From: Duganella sp. BuS-21
GTDB lineage: Bacteria; Pseudomonadota; Gammaproteobacteria; Burkholderiales; Burkholderiaceae_D
Direction: 5' to 3'
Assembly (NCBI GenBank): GCA_041874725.1
Contig: CP097466.1
Location: 4,154,001 to 4,218,000, forward strand
Length of the DNA stretch: 64,000 nt
Below, one piece after another: positions 18,311 to 25,982 of this stretch (the first letter of the stretch is position 1; every line of letters begins with the position of its first letter). The position numbers were made by a program, and so were the translations under genes. Under the pieces are notes generated by a model, which did not search any database, was not told where the DNA came from, and saw only the letters and a list, made by a program, of their open reading frames with translations.

Positions 18311-19097
18311 GGATCGCCACCTGCATCTGCTGGCGTATCAGCTCCAGCACCATATTGCTCATGCGGATATAGTGCTCGGGGATGAAACGCACCACCTGGG
18401 CCAGCATCATCAGGCCGAAGATGGTGATCACGGAAAAGCCCAGCGCGAACAGGTTCAGGCTGGGCGCCACGCGGTTGAGGAAGCCGAAGCCGAGCTGCAC
18501 CACCAGGGTGGAGAACACCACCGGGATCGCCAGCAGCATCGCCGCCGAAAAAATCCAGGCCACATTGTAGGCCACCGCCTCCATCAGCATGGGCCCGAAG
18601 CCGCGGCCCAGCGGCCAGGCCTTGAAGCTCTGGCCGATCACGTTGGCGATCACCAGGTGGCCGTCGATGGCGAAGAACACAATGATGGCCAGGGTCGACA
18701 GCAAGGCCGACACCACGTCCGACGACTGGCCGTTGAGCGGGTCGTTCATCACCGCCATCGACAAGCCCATCTGCGACGACACCATGAAGCCGAGCACGCT
18801 GACCACCGACATGGCGAAGTGGAACGCCAGCCCCAGCACGAAGCCGATCAGGGCCTGTTCGATGGTGGCCACCACGCCGTGCATGGAGAAGGGATTGATG
18901 GCGGCCGGCCCCCAGTCGACGCCGCTGGTCAGCGGCAGCATCAGGATCGCCAGCACCAGCGCGATCAGGATCCGCACCGTGGTCGGCGTGACCGCCTCGC
19001 CCAGCACCGGGGCGCCGATGAACATCGCCAGGATGCGGCAGAACGGCCACCAGATGGCGGTCAGCATCGGCAGCAGCTGGGAGAAGACGGATTCCAT
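18303..19097 (-). CDS. fliR: Flagellar export protein FliR
   Basis: A 264-residue polytopic inner-membrane protein, the standard FliR size, part of the FliPQR export pore. Hydrophobic helices run through the protein, with the usual FliR landmarks FCRILAMFIGAPVLGE near residue 20, IGFVLGLAFHFAMS near 85 and NVIGQSFKAWPLG. It lies 16 bp after fliQ and overlaps flhB. Confidence 0.94.
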   Translation of the reverse strand: MESVFSQLLPMLTAIWWPFCRILAMFIGAPVLGEAVTPTTVRILIALVLAILMLPLTSGVDWGPAAINPFSMHGVVATIEQALIGFVLGLAFHFAMSVVSVLGFMVSSQMGLSMAVMNDPLNGQSSDVVSALLSTLAIIVFFAIDGHLVIANVIGQSFKAWPLGRGFGPMLMEAVAYNVAWIFSAAMLLAIPVVFSTLVVQLGFGFLNRVAPSLNLFALGFSVITIFGLMMLAQVVRFIPEHYIRMSNMVLELIRQQMQVAIHG

Positions 19098-19113
19098 GGC
19101 GCGGGGGCAGCGG

Positions 19114-19386
19114 CTAGCCGACCAGGGTGGCGGCGCGGGTAAAGATGGAGACGCAGAAGTCCATCAGCAGGGTCGACATCCAGCGCCCGGCCAGGATGAT
19201 GGCCAGCAGCGTGATGAGCAGCCTCGGCAAGAAGCTCAGCGTCTGTTCGTTGATCTGGGTGGCGGCCTGGAACAGCGCCACCAGCAGGCCGGTGATCAGG
19301 CCGGGCACGACCAGGATCACCACCAGCAGCATGACGATGTGCAGCGACTCGACCACCAGGTCGACGGCGATTTCGGGCGTCAGCAT
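19114..19386 (-). CDS. fliQ: Flagellar export protein FliQ
   Basis: A 90-residue protein with two transmembrane helices (LHIVMLLVVILVVPGLITGLLVALFQA and PRLLITLLAIILAG), containing the FliQ signature ATQINEQTLSFLPRLL. It forms the FliPQR core of the export gate. Length equals the family norm; it is 13 bp from fliP and 16 bp from fliR. Confidence 0.95.
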   Translation of the reverse strand: MLTPEIAVDLVVESLHIVMLLVVILVVPGLITGLLVALFQAATQINEQTLSFLPRLLITLLAIILAGRWMSTLLMDFCVSIFTRAATLVG

Positions 19387-19399
19387 CGCTCCAGCCTCC

Positions 19400-20176
19400 T
19401 CAGTACGCCTGCACGCTGGTCACCAGCGTATTCACGGTCAGGGTCCAGCCGTCCACCAGCACGAACAGCAGCAGCTTGAACGGCAGCGAAATCACCAGCG
19501 GCGACAGCATCATCATACCCATGGCCATCAGCACCGACGACACCACCAGGTCGATCACCAGGAAGGGAATGAACAACATGCAGCCGATCTGGAACGCGGT
19601 TTTCAGTTCCGACAGCACGAACGCCGCCAGCTTGACGGTGAAGGCGTGCTGGGTCGGGTCGGTGATCTTGTCCTCGCCGGCCAGATGGGCGATCTGCTGC
19701 AGCGCGGCCTTGCTGGTTTGCGCCAGCATGAAGCGCGACACCGGCTTTTCGGCGATCTGTAGCGCGGTTTCCAGGCCGATTTTATCCTGGTCGTAAGGCA
19801 CGAAGGCATCGGTCCAAATCTGGGTGCCGATCGGCCGCATCACCAGCAGCGTCAGGATCAGCGCCACGCCGGTGATGATCCGGTTCGGCAGGCCCTGCTG
19901 CAGGCCCAGGGCCTGGCGCAACAGCGACAGCACAATCACAAAGCGGGTAAAGCTGGTCATCATCATGACCATCACCGGGAGCAAGCCCAGCAAGGTCATG
20001 ATGATCAGGATTTGCATCTTGACCGTCAGTTCGGTCTTCGCTCCCGGCACCACATTGGCCAGCAAGTCGACCGCATGGGCCGGCGCCACGGCCAGGCCCA
20101 GCAGCAATCCCAGCACCACGGTAGCGGCCGCGCCCGCCTTGGGGCGGCGCCACTGCAGGTTCACACTCCAGGTCAT
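19400..20176 (-). CDS. fliP: Flagellar export protein FliP
   Basis: A 258-residue FliP with a cleavable signal peptide (VVLGLLLGLAVAPAHA) followed by the conserved membrane core: MTSFTRFVIVLSLLRQALGLQQGLPNRI near residue 75, then FIPFLVIDLVVSSVLMAMGMMMLSP near 205. It forms the export-gate pore with FliQ and FliR. It overlaps fliN by 4 bp, leaving no room for fliO, which normally sits between fliN and fliP and helps FliP assemble. Confidence 0.95.
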   Translation of the reverse strand: MTWSVNLQWRRPKAGAAATVVLGLLLGLAVAPAHAVDLLANVVPGAKTELTVKMQILIIMTLLGLLPVMVMMMTSFTRFVIVLSLLRQALGLQQGLPNRIITGVALILTLLVMRPIGTQIWTDAFVPYDQDKIGLETALQIAEKPVSRFMLAQTSKAALQQIAHLAGEDKITDPTQHAFTVKLAAFVLSELKTAFQIGCMLFIPFLVIDLVVSSVLMAMGMMMLSPLVISLPFKLLLFVLVDGWTLTVNTLVTSVQAY

Positions 20177-20547
20177 GGAGTCATCATGTCGAGATTCAGG
20201 CCGTCGAGGTCGATCACTTTGAGGCCGTAGTTCTCACCGGCCACCACCACTTCGGCGCGGCCGATGGCGGTGCCATTGACCTTGATCACCAGCGGCTCGC
20301 CGGCCAGCACGTCGAGTTCCACCACGCTGTCGGGGCCGATGTTCATCAGCTCCTGCAGCGAGATGCGGGCCGAGCCGACCTCCAGCGTCAGCGTAACCGG
20401 GATCTTGCGCATCATGGCCGGCAGGTCGCGCCGCGGCGCCGAGACCGGCAAGTCGGTCAGCTCGGCGCCGGGCTGGTCGATGATCATCTCTTCCGACAGA
20501 TCTTCCAGCAGGGCGTCGCTAGGGTTGGCTACGTTCATGTTCATCAT
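20173..20547 (-). CDS. fliN: Flagellar motor switch protein FliN
   Basis: A 124-residue FliN. The C-terminal SpoA domain is clear (RKIPVTLTLEVGSARISLQELMNIGPDSVVELD, LAGEPLVIKVNGTAIGRAEVVVAGENYGLKV). It forms the C-ring with FliM and recruits FliH. Start overlaps the fliM stop by 1 bp (TAATG), and its own end overlaps fliP. Confidence 0.95.
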   Translation of the reverse strand: MMNMNVANPSDALLEDLSEEMIIDQPGAELTDLPVSAPRRDLPAMMRKIPVTLTLEVGSARISLQELMNIGPDSVVELDVLAGEPLVIKVNGTAIGRAEVVVAGENYGLKVIDLDGLNLDMMTP

Positions 20548-21476
20548 TATTCGGCGTCTTCAAAAGAGGTTAAACAGAGTTTGCCTTTGTGCTCGGTGAC
20601 GGCGGCCGTAAACAGGCGGGAGTCTTCGAGCAGGACGTCGGCCCTGGCCAGGCTGATCGGGATCACGTCGCCGACCTGCAAGTCGTACAGGCTGCCCAGC
20701 GACACTTCCTTGCTGGCCAGGCGGCCGATCAGGCCCACCTGCAGGCGCTGGGCCAGCGGCGCGGCGGTCTTCGGCTTTTTGCCGGCGTCGCGGTCGCGCA
20801 GCAGGCCGCGCAACACGCTGGACATCAGCGTCTTGTCGAGGGCGAACCAGAACTGGCCGCCGGCGCCGCCGGCGCTCTCGCTCACGGTGACGCTGATGAC
20901 CCAGCTGCCCTTGGGCGGCGGCGAACCGGGGGCCGGCTTGAATTCGGCGTCGGCGCCCTCCTCGACCTGGCCGTCGGCCGGCGCCGGCTTGTCGATCGCC
21001 GGCAGGTTGAGTTCGATGCGGCCGGCCAGGGTGCCGGCCAGCTGTTGCCCCAGCACCACAGCCAGGCGCTCTTCGGTGGCGGTCACGCGCACCGTGTTTT
21101 CGTCAAATGGCGGGGCGTCGGGCCTGGCCTCGGTCTTGGCGTCCGCCTTGGCGTCCGCCTTGGCATCCGCCTTGGCGCCGCTGCCGTAGCGGTAATTGAG
21201 CACGCTGAGCAGCACTTTGCGCTCGAGCGCAAAGGCGATCTGCCCGGCCGGCGCGGCAAAACTGAGCCAGCGGCTGCGCACTTCGCTGCCGTCCAGACGG
21301 CTAAAGGCCACATCCTGCACCTGGAAGCCCCCCCAGTAACGGCGGTTCATGTTCAGGCGCATGGACTGCGCCAGATCGTCGCGCAACTGGGCCGCAAAGA
21401 TATGCAGCAGATGCACCGGACGACCAAGCAGGCTGGGGTCCAGAACTTGATGTTGCGTCTGTTTTGTCGTTGTCAT
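20547..21476 (-). CDS. fliM: Divergent flagellar motor switch protein FliM
   Basis: A 309-residue FliM-type protein identified by position and by its C-terminal SpoA domain (LQVGLIGRLASKEVSLGSLYDLQVGDVIPISL). The N-terminal LSQxEIDALL helix that binds CheY-P is absent. After the middle-domain loop NYRYGSG (residues 94-100, the place of GGxG) there is a low-complexity insert with three KADA units (102-113). An in-frame TAA two codons upstream fixes the start at 21476, and no ribosome site precedes it; a 14-codon ORF overlapping by ATGA probably couples its translation. Chemotactic control may be absent or different. Confidence 0.85.
   Translation of the reverse strand: MTTTKQTQHQVLDPSLLGRPVHLLHIFAAQLRDDLAQSMRLNMNRRYWGGFQVQDVAFSRLDGSEVRSRWLSFAAPAGQIAFALERKVLLSVLNYRYGSGAKADAKADAKADAKTEARPDAPPFDENTVRVTATEERLAVVLGQQLAGTLAGRIELNLPAIDKPAPADGQVEEGADAEFKPAPGSPPPKGSWVISVTVSESAGGAGGQFWFALDKTLMSSVLRGLLRDRDAGKKPKTAAPLAQRLQVGLIGRLASKEVSLGSLYDLQVGDVIPISLARADVLLEDSRLFTAAVTEHKGKLCLTSFEDAE
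21138..21178. repeat. 12-bp tandem repeat inside fliM
   Basis: Three near-identical GCGTCCGCCTTG units (one has GCATCC), encoding the (KADA) stretch of FliM on the opposite strand. In-frame copy-number change would lengthen or shorten the linker. Confidence 0.85.
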
Positions 21477-21517
21477 GTGTTAGCCATGGCGGTTAATTCT
21501 TCCCACTCCTCCATCAT
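21473..21517 (-). CDS. Candidate 14-residue leader ORF overlapping fliM
   Basis: Reads MMEEWEELTAMANT and stops at TGA overlapping the fliM ATG (ATGA). It is acidic and too short to judge as a protein. The fliM start has no ribosome-binding site of its own, so this ORF could couple its translation. It could also be the remains of a longer upstream gene, since an in-frame stop lies five codons before it. Confidence 0.35.
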   Translation of the reverse strand: MMEEWEELTAMANT

Positions 21518-21760
21518 CGCACTATCCAGCTAAAAACTGGTTACTTCCAGCGCAATTTTTTGTCATGGTCGCTAATCGTAACTGAAAGCGGGACGATCTC
21601 GGAAGCAGCATACATCAAAATTCACATTATTGCTATTGAACAATATTTGGTAAAAACTTTCTGTACGACAAATAGCGCTTTACAAGAATGTTGCTAGCCG
21701 GTAAGCTTACCCCATCATCCGCAGCGGTATTGCACATCAACACATGGCGCTTACCAAATG

Positions 21761-21772
21761 ATTTGTAACGGG
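21761..21772 (-). promoter_or_regulatory. CCCGTTACAAAT motif in the fliM-fliE gap
   Basis: On the minus strand this matches the CCCGGTTACAAAT found before fliC except for one missing G, and resembles the motif before fliD. Its distance from fliM (about 285 bp) is long for a promoter. Confidence 0.22.
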
Positions 21773-22051
21773 ATTTGCCCAATAAAAACTGTTGTGTCAT
21801 CAGAGAAACAAAACAGTCTGGAAAATTTACGTTGAACAACTTAAGCGCCACACGCCGAACTTCATCTATTCCGCTTACCGAGCATTTGCTCAGCGCCCTG
21901 TCCGATTTTGGCCGACACGGTGGCGCTATCTTTATTACAAGACTGTGACATGGGCAACGGATGTGTAGCACGTTTGGTATACGAGGCCACAATATCTGGC
22001 GCTGGGGGTTGCTGCTTTGCGGCAATCTCGCTAAGGTAGTCATCTGGATTC

Positions 22052-22073
22052 AACGCGGTAAAAACGCGGTAAA
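22052..22073. repeat. Direct repeat ACGCGGTAAAA x2 before fliE
   Basis: Two adjacent 11-bp copies end about 16 bp before the fliE start. They may be part of the fliE promoter or operator region. Confidence 0.6.
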
Positions 22074-22088
22074 AATGGGGGTAGCACT

Positions 22089-22439
22089 ATGAGCAACGGA
22101 TTCGCCAGCCTGATACAGGCCGACCTGGCATCGCTGACCAACGCGGCGCAAAACCTGGGCAACCACAGCCAGAACATCGCGGCGGCTGCCCAGTTCGGTT
22201 CGCAGGACCCGCAAGCGGCGTCGTCCTTCGCCCAGACCATGCAGGGCGCGATCGACAAGGTCAACCTGCAGGACGTGGAAGCCGGCCAGAAGATGGCCGA
22301 TGTCGATTCCGGCAAGAGCGACGACCTGGTCGGCGCCATGCTGTCCAGCCAGGAAGCCGGCCTGTCCTTCTCGATGTTGATGCAAGTGCGCAACAAAGTG
22401 ATGGGCGGTCTCGACGAAATCATCAAATTACCGCTGTAA
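22089..22439 (+). CDS. fliE: Flagellar hook-basal body protein FliE
   Basis: A 116-residue FliE, joining the MS-ring to the rod. The C-terminal part is typical (SFAQTMQGAIDKVNLQDVEA, then EAGLSFSMLMQVRNKVMGGLDEIIKLPL). It is the first gene of fliEFGHIJ and is exported without a signal peptide. GGGGG lies just before the ATG. Confidence 0.94.
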   Translation: MSNGFASLIQADLASLTNAAQNLGNHSQNIAAAAQFGSQDPQAASSFAQTMQGAIDKVNLQDVEAGQKMADVDSGKSDDLVGAMLSSQEAGLSFSMLMQVRNKVMGGLDEIIKLPL

Positions 22440-22460
22440 GCCTCCGCGAAAGCACACAAC

Positions 22461-24248
22461 GTGATCACCACCATCAAGTCCGCCTTCGAGCGTTGGCGCG
22501 CGAGCCCGTCTGCGCCGACGCTGTCTCCACAACTGCTGAAAACCCTGTACCCGCTGCTGATCCTGGCCATCGGCCTGACGGCGCTGGTGTTGATGTATAT
22601 GTGGAGCAGCCAAGCCAGCTATAAGCCGGTGTTCGGCGCGCGCGAGCGCGTCTCGGCGCCGGACATGATGGGCGTGCTCGACACCGAACACATCCCTTAC
22701 CGCGTGCACCCGGACAGCGGCCAGGTGCTGGTGCCCGATTCCATGCTGGGCAAGGTACGCATGCTGCTGGCCGCCAAGGGCGTGACCGCGCAGCTGCCGG
22801 CCGGCCTGGAACTGATGGACAAGAACGACCCGCTGGGCGTGTCGCAGTTCGTGCAGGACGTGCGCTTCCGCCGCGGCCTGGAGGGCGAGCTGGCGCAATC
22901 GATCATGACCCTGGACGCCATCTCGCACGCGCGCGTGCACCTGTCGATCGCCAAGTCGACCTCCTTCGTCTCCGCCGACGGCGACAAATCGTCGGCCTCG
23001 GTGGTGGTGCAGCTCAAGCCGGGTGCCAGCCTGCAGCCGGAAGCCATCGCCGCCGTGGTCAACATGGTGGCCGGCAGCGTCGCCAGCCTGGCGCCGGCGC
23101 GCGTCAGCCTGGTGGACCAGGCCGGCAACCTGCTGTCGTCCCACATCGACCTGGCCGACGGCTTCGACGCCGGCACCACCGGCAACGACGCCGGCAAGCG
23201 CTACCAGGACCAGGTCAAGGCCAACATCAAGGGCCTGATCGGCCCGGTGATCGGCGAAGACAACTACCGCATGTCGGTGGCGGCCGAGGTCGACAACGAC
23301 CGGGTCGAAGAAACCGTGGAAAAATACGGCGCCGATCCCAAGGTGACCAGCGAAGCCATGCGCGAAGAACAGGACCGCAACCGCATGGTGATGGGCGTGC
23401 CGGGCACGCTGTCGAACCGGCCGCCGCCGGCCGCCGCCAATCCGGCCGCCGCCAACCAGCAGACCGCCGGCGGCGCCGCCGATCCGAACGCCGCGCCGGA
23501 CGGCAGCGCGCGCAAGAACGCCACCACCCGCCAGTACGCCTACGACCGCAGCATCACCCAGACCAAGCGCAGCCGTGGCCGCCTTGAAAAGCTGAGCGTG
23601 GCCGTGGTGCTGGCGCAGGCCGCCGCGCCGACGCCGAAGACCGGCTGGAGCGCCGCCGAGATCGCCAACATCGACAAGATCCTGCGCAACGGCCTCGGCA
23701 TCAACGCCGAACGCGGCGACCAGCTGGTGGTGTCGGCCATGAACTTCCCGGCCAAAACCGCCCCGGTCCAGTGGTGGGAAGAGCGCGACAACATCGTCGA
23801 CGTCAGCAAATACGCAATCTACGCCGTGGCCGCGCTGCTCGGCTACCTGCTGTTGCTGCGCCCTATACTGCGCCTGATGAACGCCCGCTTCATGCCCGAT
23901 CCGAAGGAAGCGGCGCGCATCACCACCGAACGCCGCGCCGCCGAACAGGCCGCCGTGACCGCCGCCAAGGAAGCCAAGGAAGCGGCCGGCAAAGAACCAG
24001 CGGTGCTGGCCGGCACGGCTGGCGCAGGGCATGCGCCAGGCACGCCGGGTGCGGCGCCGGCATTGGCCGGTGCGAGCGGCCAGGCCGGCATGCCGGTGGT
24101 GCCGCTGCTGGAAAACTACGACCTCCCGCCGCCAGGCTCGGCGGTCGACGTGATGGTCGATCACCTCAAGGTCCTGGCTGCCAAAGAGCCGGAACGCGTA
24201 GCCGAAGTCGTCAAACAATGGATGCAGAAAAATGGCCGAACTCAATAA
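22461..24248 (+). CDS. fliF: Flagellar MS-ring protein FliF
   Basis: A 595-residue protein that forms the MS-ring. There is one transmembrane helix near the N-terminus (LYPLLILAIGLTALVLMYMW), periplasmic ring-building motifs (VPDSMLGKVRMLLAAKGV, FVQDVRFRRGLEGELAQSIMTLDAISHARVHLSI), a second helix near residue 455 (YAIYAVAALLGYLLLLRPILR) and a C-terminal FliG-binding helix (VMVDHLKVLAAKEPERVAEVVKQWM). An Ala/Pro-rich loop lies at about 312-350. The start is GTG. It overlaps fliG by 17 bp. Confidence 0.96.
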   Translation: MITTIKSAFERWRASPSAPTLSPQLLKTLYPLLILAIGLTALVLMYMWSSQASYKPVFGARERVSAPDMMGVLDTEHIPYRVHPDSGQVLVPDSMLGKVRMLLAAKGVTAQLPAGLELMDKNDPLGVSQFVQDVRFRRGLEGELAQSIMTLDAISHARVHLSIAKSTSFVSADGDKSSASVVVQLKPGASLQPEAIAAVVNMVAGSVASLAPARVSLVDQAGNLLSSHIDLADGFDAGTTGNDAGKRYQDQVKANIKGLIGPVIGEDNYRMSVAAEVDNDRVEETVEKYGADPKVTSEAMREEQDRNRMVMGVPGTLSNRPPPAAANPAAANQQTAGGAADPNAAPDGSARKNATTRQYAYDRSITQTKRSRGRLEKLSVAVVLAQAAAPTPKTGWSAAEIANIDKILRNGLGINAERGDQLVVSAMNFPAKTAPVQWWEERDNIVDVSKYAIYAVAALLGYLLLLRPILRLMNARFMPDPKEAARITTERRAAEQAAVTAAKEAKEAAGKEPAVLAGTAGAGHAPGTPGAAPALAGASGQAGMPVVPLLENYDLPPPGSAVDVMVDHLKVLAAKEPERVAEVVKQWMQKNGRTQ

Positions 24249-25269
24249 CATGGATGATGATGGCGAATACGCCATGCCGACGAAGCTGACGCCGGTCGAG
24301 CAGGCGGCCATCGTGCTGCTGAGCATAGGCGAAGAGCCGGCCGCCGCCGTGCTGCGCTGCCTGTCGCGCGAGGAACTGCTGGAAGTGACGCAAGTGATGT
24401 CGCGCATGAGCGGCATCAAGGTCGAGTCGGTCAAGAACGCGATGCAAAAGTTCTTCGACGACTACCGCGAGCAGTCCGGCGTGCATGGCGCCTCGCGCAG
24501 CTACCTGAAGCGCTCGCTCGACCTGGCGCTGGGCGGCGATCTCGCGAATACCGTCCTCAACAACATCTACGGCGACGAGCTGCGCCCGAAAATGGCGCGC
24601 CTGCAGTGGGCCTCGCCGAAGTGGCTGGCCGAATACATCTCCAACGAACACGTGCAGATGCAGGCCGTGTTCGTGGCCTTCCTGCCGGCCGCGCTGGCCG
24701 GCCAGATCATCGACGCCCTGCCGCAGGACAGCCGCGATCTGGTGCTGCTGAATCTGGCGCGCATGGAGGAAGTCGACAGCGACCTGCTGCAGGAACTCGA
24801 CGAGCTGGTCGACCGCTGCCTGGGCTCCTTCGATTCGCAGGGCACCAGCGTGGAAGGCATCCGCCAGACCGCCGAGATCCTCAACCGCCTGCCGAGCAAC
24901 CGCGCGCAGATGGTGGAACTGCTGCGCGCCCACGATCCGGAAGTGGTGTCCAAGATCGAGCTGTCGATGTACGACTTCTTCATCCTCGGCAACCAGACCG
25001 AAGTGGCGATCAGCCGCATCCTGGAAGACGTGCCGCTGGAACAATGGGCCATCGCGCTCAAGGGCGCCGACATCGCCGTGCGCGACGCCGTGCTGAAAAC
25101 CATGCCGAAACGCCAGGCCCAGGCCTTCGAGGACATGATGCGCCGCGCCGGCCCGGTGCCGATGTCGCGCATCGAACAGACCCGCCAGGAAATCATGGCC
25201 AGCGTCAAAGCCTTGGCCGACGCCGGCGAAGTCGAGATCCAGCTGTTTGCCGAACAGGTGGTGGAATGA
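24232..25269 (+). CDS. fliG: Flagellar motor switch protein FliG
   Basis: A 345-residue FliG, the rotor protein that contacts MotA and FliM. The C-terminal torque domain shows the usual alternating charges (ILEDVPLEQWAIALKGADIAVRDAVLKTMPKRQAQAFEDMMRR). The EHPQ surface motif of the middle domain, a FliM contact, reads EHVQ at residues 139-142. It overlaps fliF by 17 bp and fliH by 4 bp. Confidence 0.95.
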   Translation: MAELNNMDDDGEYAMPTKLTPVEQAAIVLLSIGEEPAAAVLRCLSREELLEVTQVMSRMSGIKVESVKNAMQKFFDDYREQSGVHGASRSYLKRSLDLALGGDLANTVLNNIYGDELRPKMARLQWASPKWLAEYISNEHVQMQAVFVAFLPAALAGQIIDALPQDSRDLVLLNLARMEEVDSDLLQELDELVDRCLGSFDSQGTSVEGIRQTAEILNRLPSNRAQMVELLRAHDPEVVSKIELSMYDFFILGNQTEVAISRILEDVPLEQWAIALKGADIAVRDAVLKTMPKRQAQAFEDMMRRAGPVPMSRIEQTRQEIMASVKALADAGEVEIQLFAEQVVE

Positions 25270-25982
25270 AGCAGTTCCGTCCCTACCGCTTCCCGCCGCT
25301 GGCGCAGTTCACCACCCAGCGCGCCGCTGCGGCGGCCGCGCACGGTCATGGCCACGGCCATGGCGGCGACGGCGGCGCCCAGTGGGCCGCCTCGGTCAGC
25401 GAGGGCTTTGAACAGGGTCAGCGCGACGGTTACGAAATCGGCCTGGCGCGCGGCCAGGAAGACGGTTTCGAGACCGGCCGCCTGTCCGGCCAGGAACAGG
25501 GCCGCGAAGAAGGCCGCCACGAAACACTGGTGGCCTACGACCAGATGGCGCGCCCGGTCGACGCCATGCTGAAAAGTCTGAAGAAATTGCGTTCCGACTA
25601 CCGCGCCGCCCAGCGCAAGGAAGTGGTCGACCTGGTGGCCAAGGTGGCGCGCCAGGTGATCCGCGCCGAACTGGCGCTGCAACCGGTGCAGCTGATGGCC
25701 CTGGTGGAAGAGACCCTGGCCTCGATGCCGCCGACCCGCGATGAAATCGATGTCTACCTGAACCCGGAAGAATTGAAGCGCATCGCCGAGCTCGACCCGA
25801 AACGTTCCAAACGCTGGAACCTGATTCCCGACGCCCGCCTCGATGCCGGCGAGTGCCGCATCAAGGCGGGTGATAATGAAGTTGATGCCGGATGTCATCA
25901 ACGTCTTGCGGCTGTCATGGAACAGGTCGATAATCAATTACAGATCGCCGACAGCGGCGATGAACCGGAGACCGAAGAGTGA
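25266..25982 (+). CDS. fliH: Flagellar assembly protein FliH
   Basis: A 238-residue regulator of the export ATPase FliI. The start ATG overlaps the fliG stop (ATGA); longer in-frame reading upstream lies inside fliG and is an artefact. Residues 47-83 are a run of GxxxG repeats (GFEQGQRDGYEIG, GQEDGFETGRLSG), the FliH helix-dimer signature. A histidine-glycine run HGHGHGHGG (26-34) precedes it. The C-terminal half (VVDLVAKVARQVIRAEL, DEIDVYLNPEEL) is the FliI-binding part. Confidence 0.93.
   Translation: MKQFRPYRFPPLAQFTTQRAAAAAAHGHGHGHGGDGGAQWAASVSEGFEQGQRDGYEIGLARGQEDGFETGRLSGQEQGREEGRHETLVAYDQMARPVDAMLKSLKKLRSDYRAAQRKEVVDLVAKVARQVIRAELALQPVQLMALVEETLASMPPTRDEIDVYLNPEELKRIAELDPKRSKRWNLIPDARLDAGECRIKAGDNEVDAGCHQRLAAVMEQVDNQLQIADSGDEPETEE

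Larger units (their letters stand above)
21518..22088. other. Low-GC gap between fliM and fliE with decayed-looking reading frames
   Basis: About 570 bp between divergent fliM and fliE. A hand count of 21541-21840 gives about 40% GC, against 60-75% around it. On the minus strand, two short overlapping frames (21862-22053, 63 codons, starting MNPDDYLSEIAAKQQPP; and 21633-22043, 136 codons, with DEVRRVALKLFNVNFPDCF) could be two halves of one frameshifted gene. I recognise no family. The sigma-54 regulator lafK sits at this place in described lateral loci. The gap must hold the promoters of fliM and fliE. Confidence 0.5.

Noticed and set aside
21998..22015. Sigma-54 promoter-like sequence TGGCGC...TTGCT before fliE
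   Set aside because: The GG to GC spacing is 11 instead of the required 10, so it is not a valid -24/-12 site.
22428..24434. Minus-strand open frame of 668 codons opposite fliF
   Set aside because: A shadow of fliF with Gly/His/Arg-rich translation; fliF is unmistakable.
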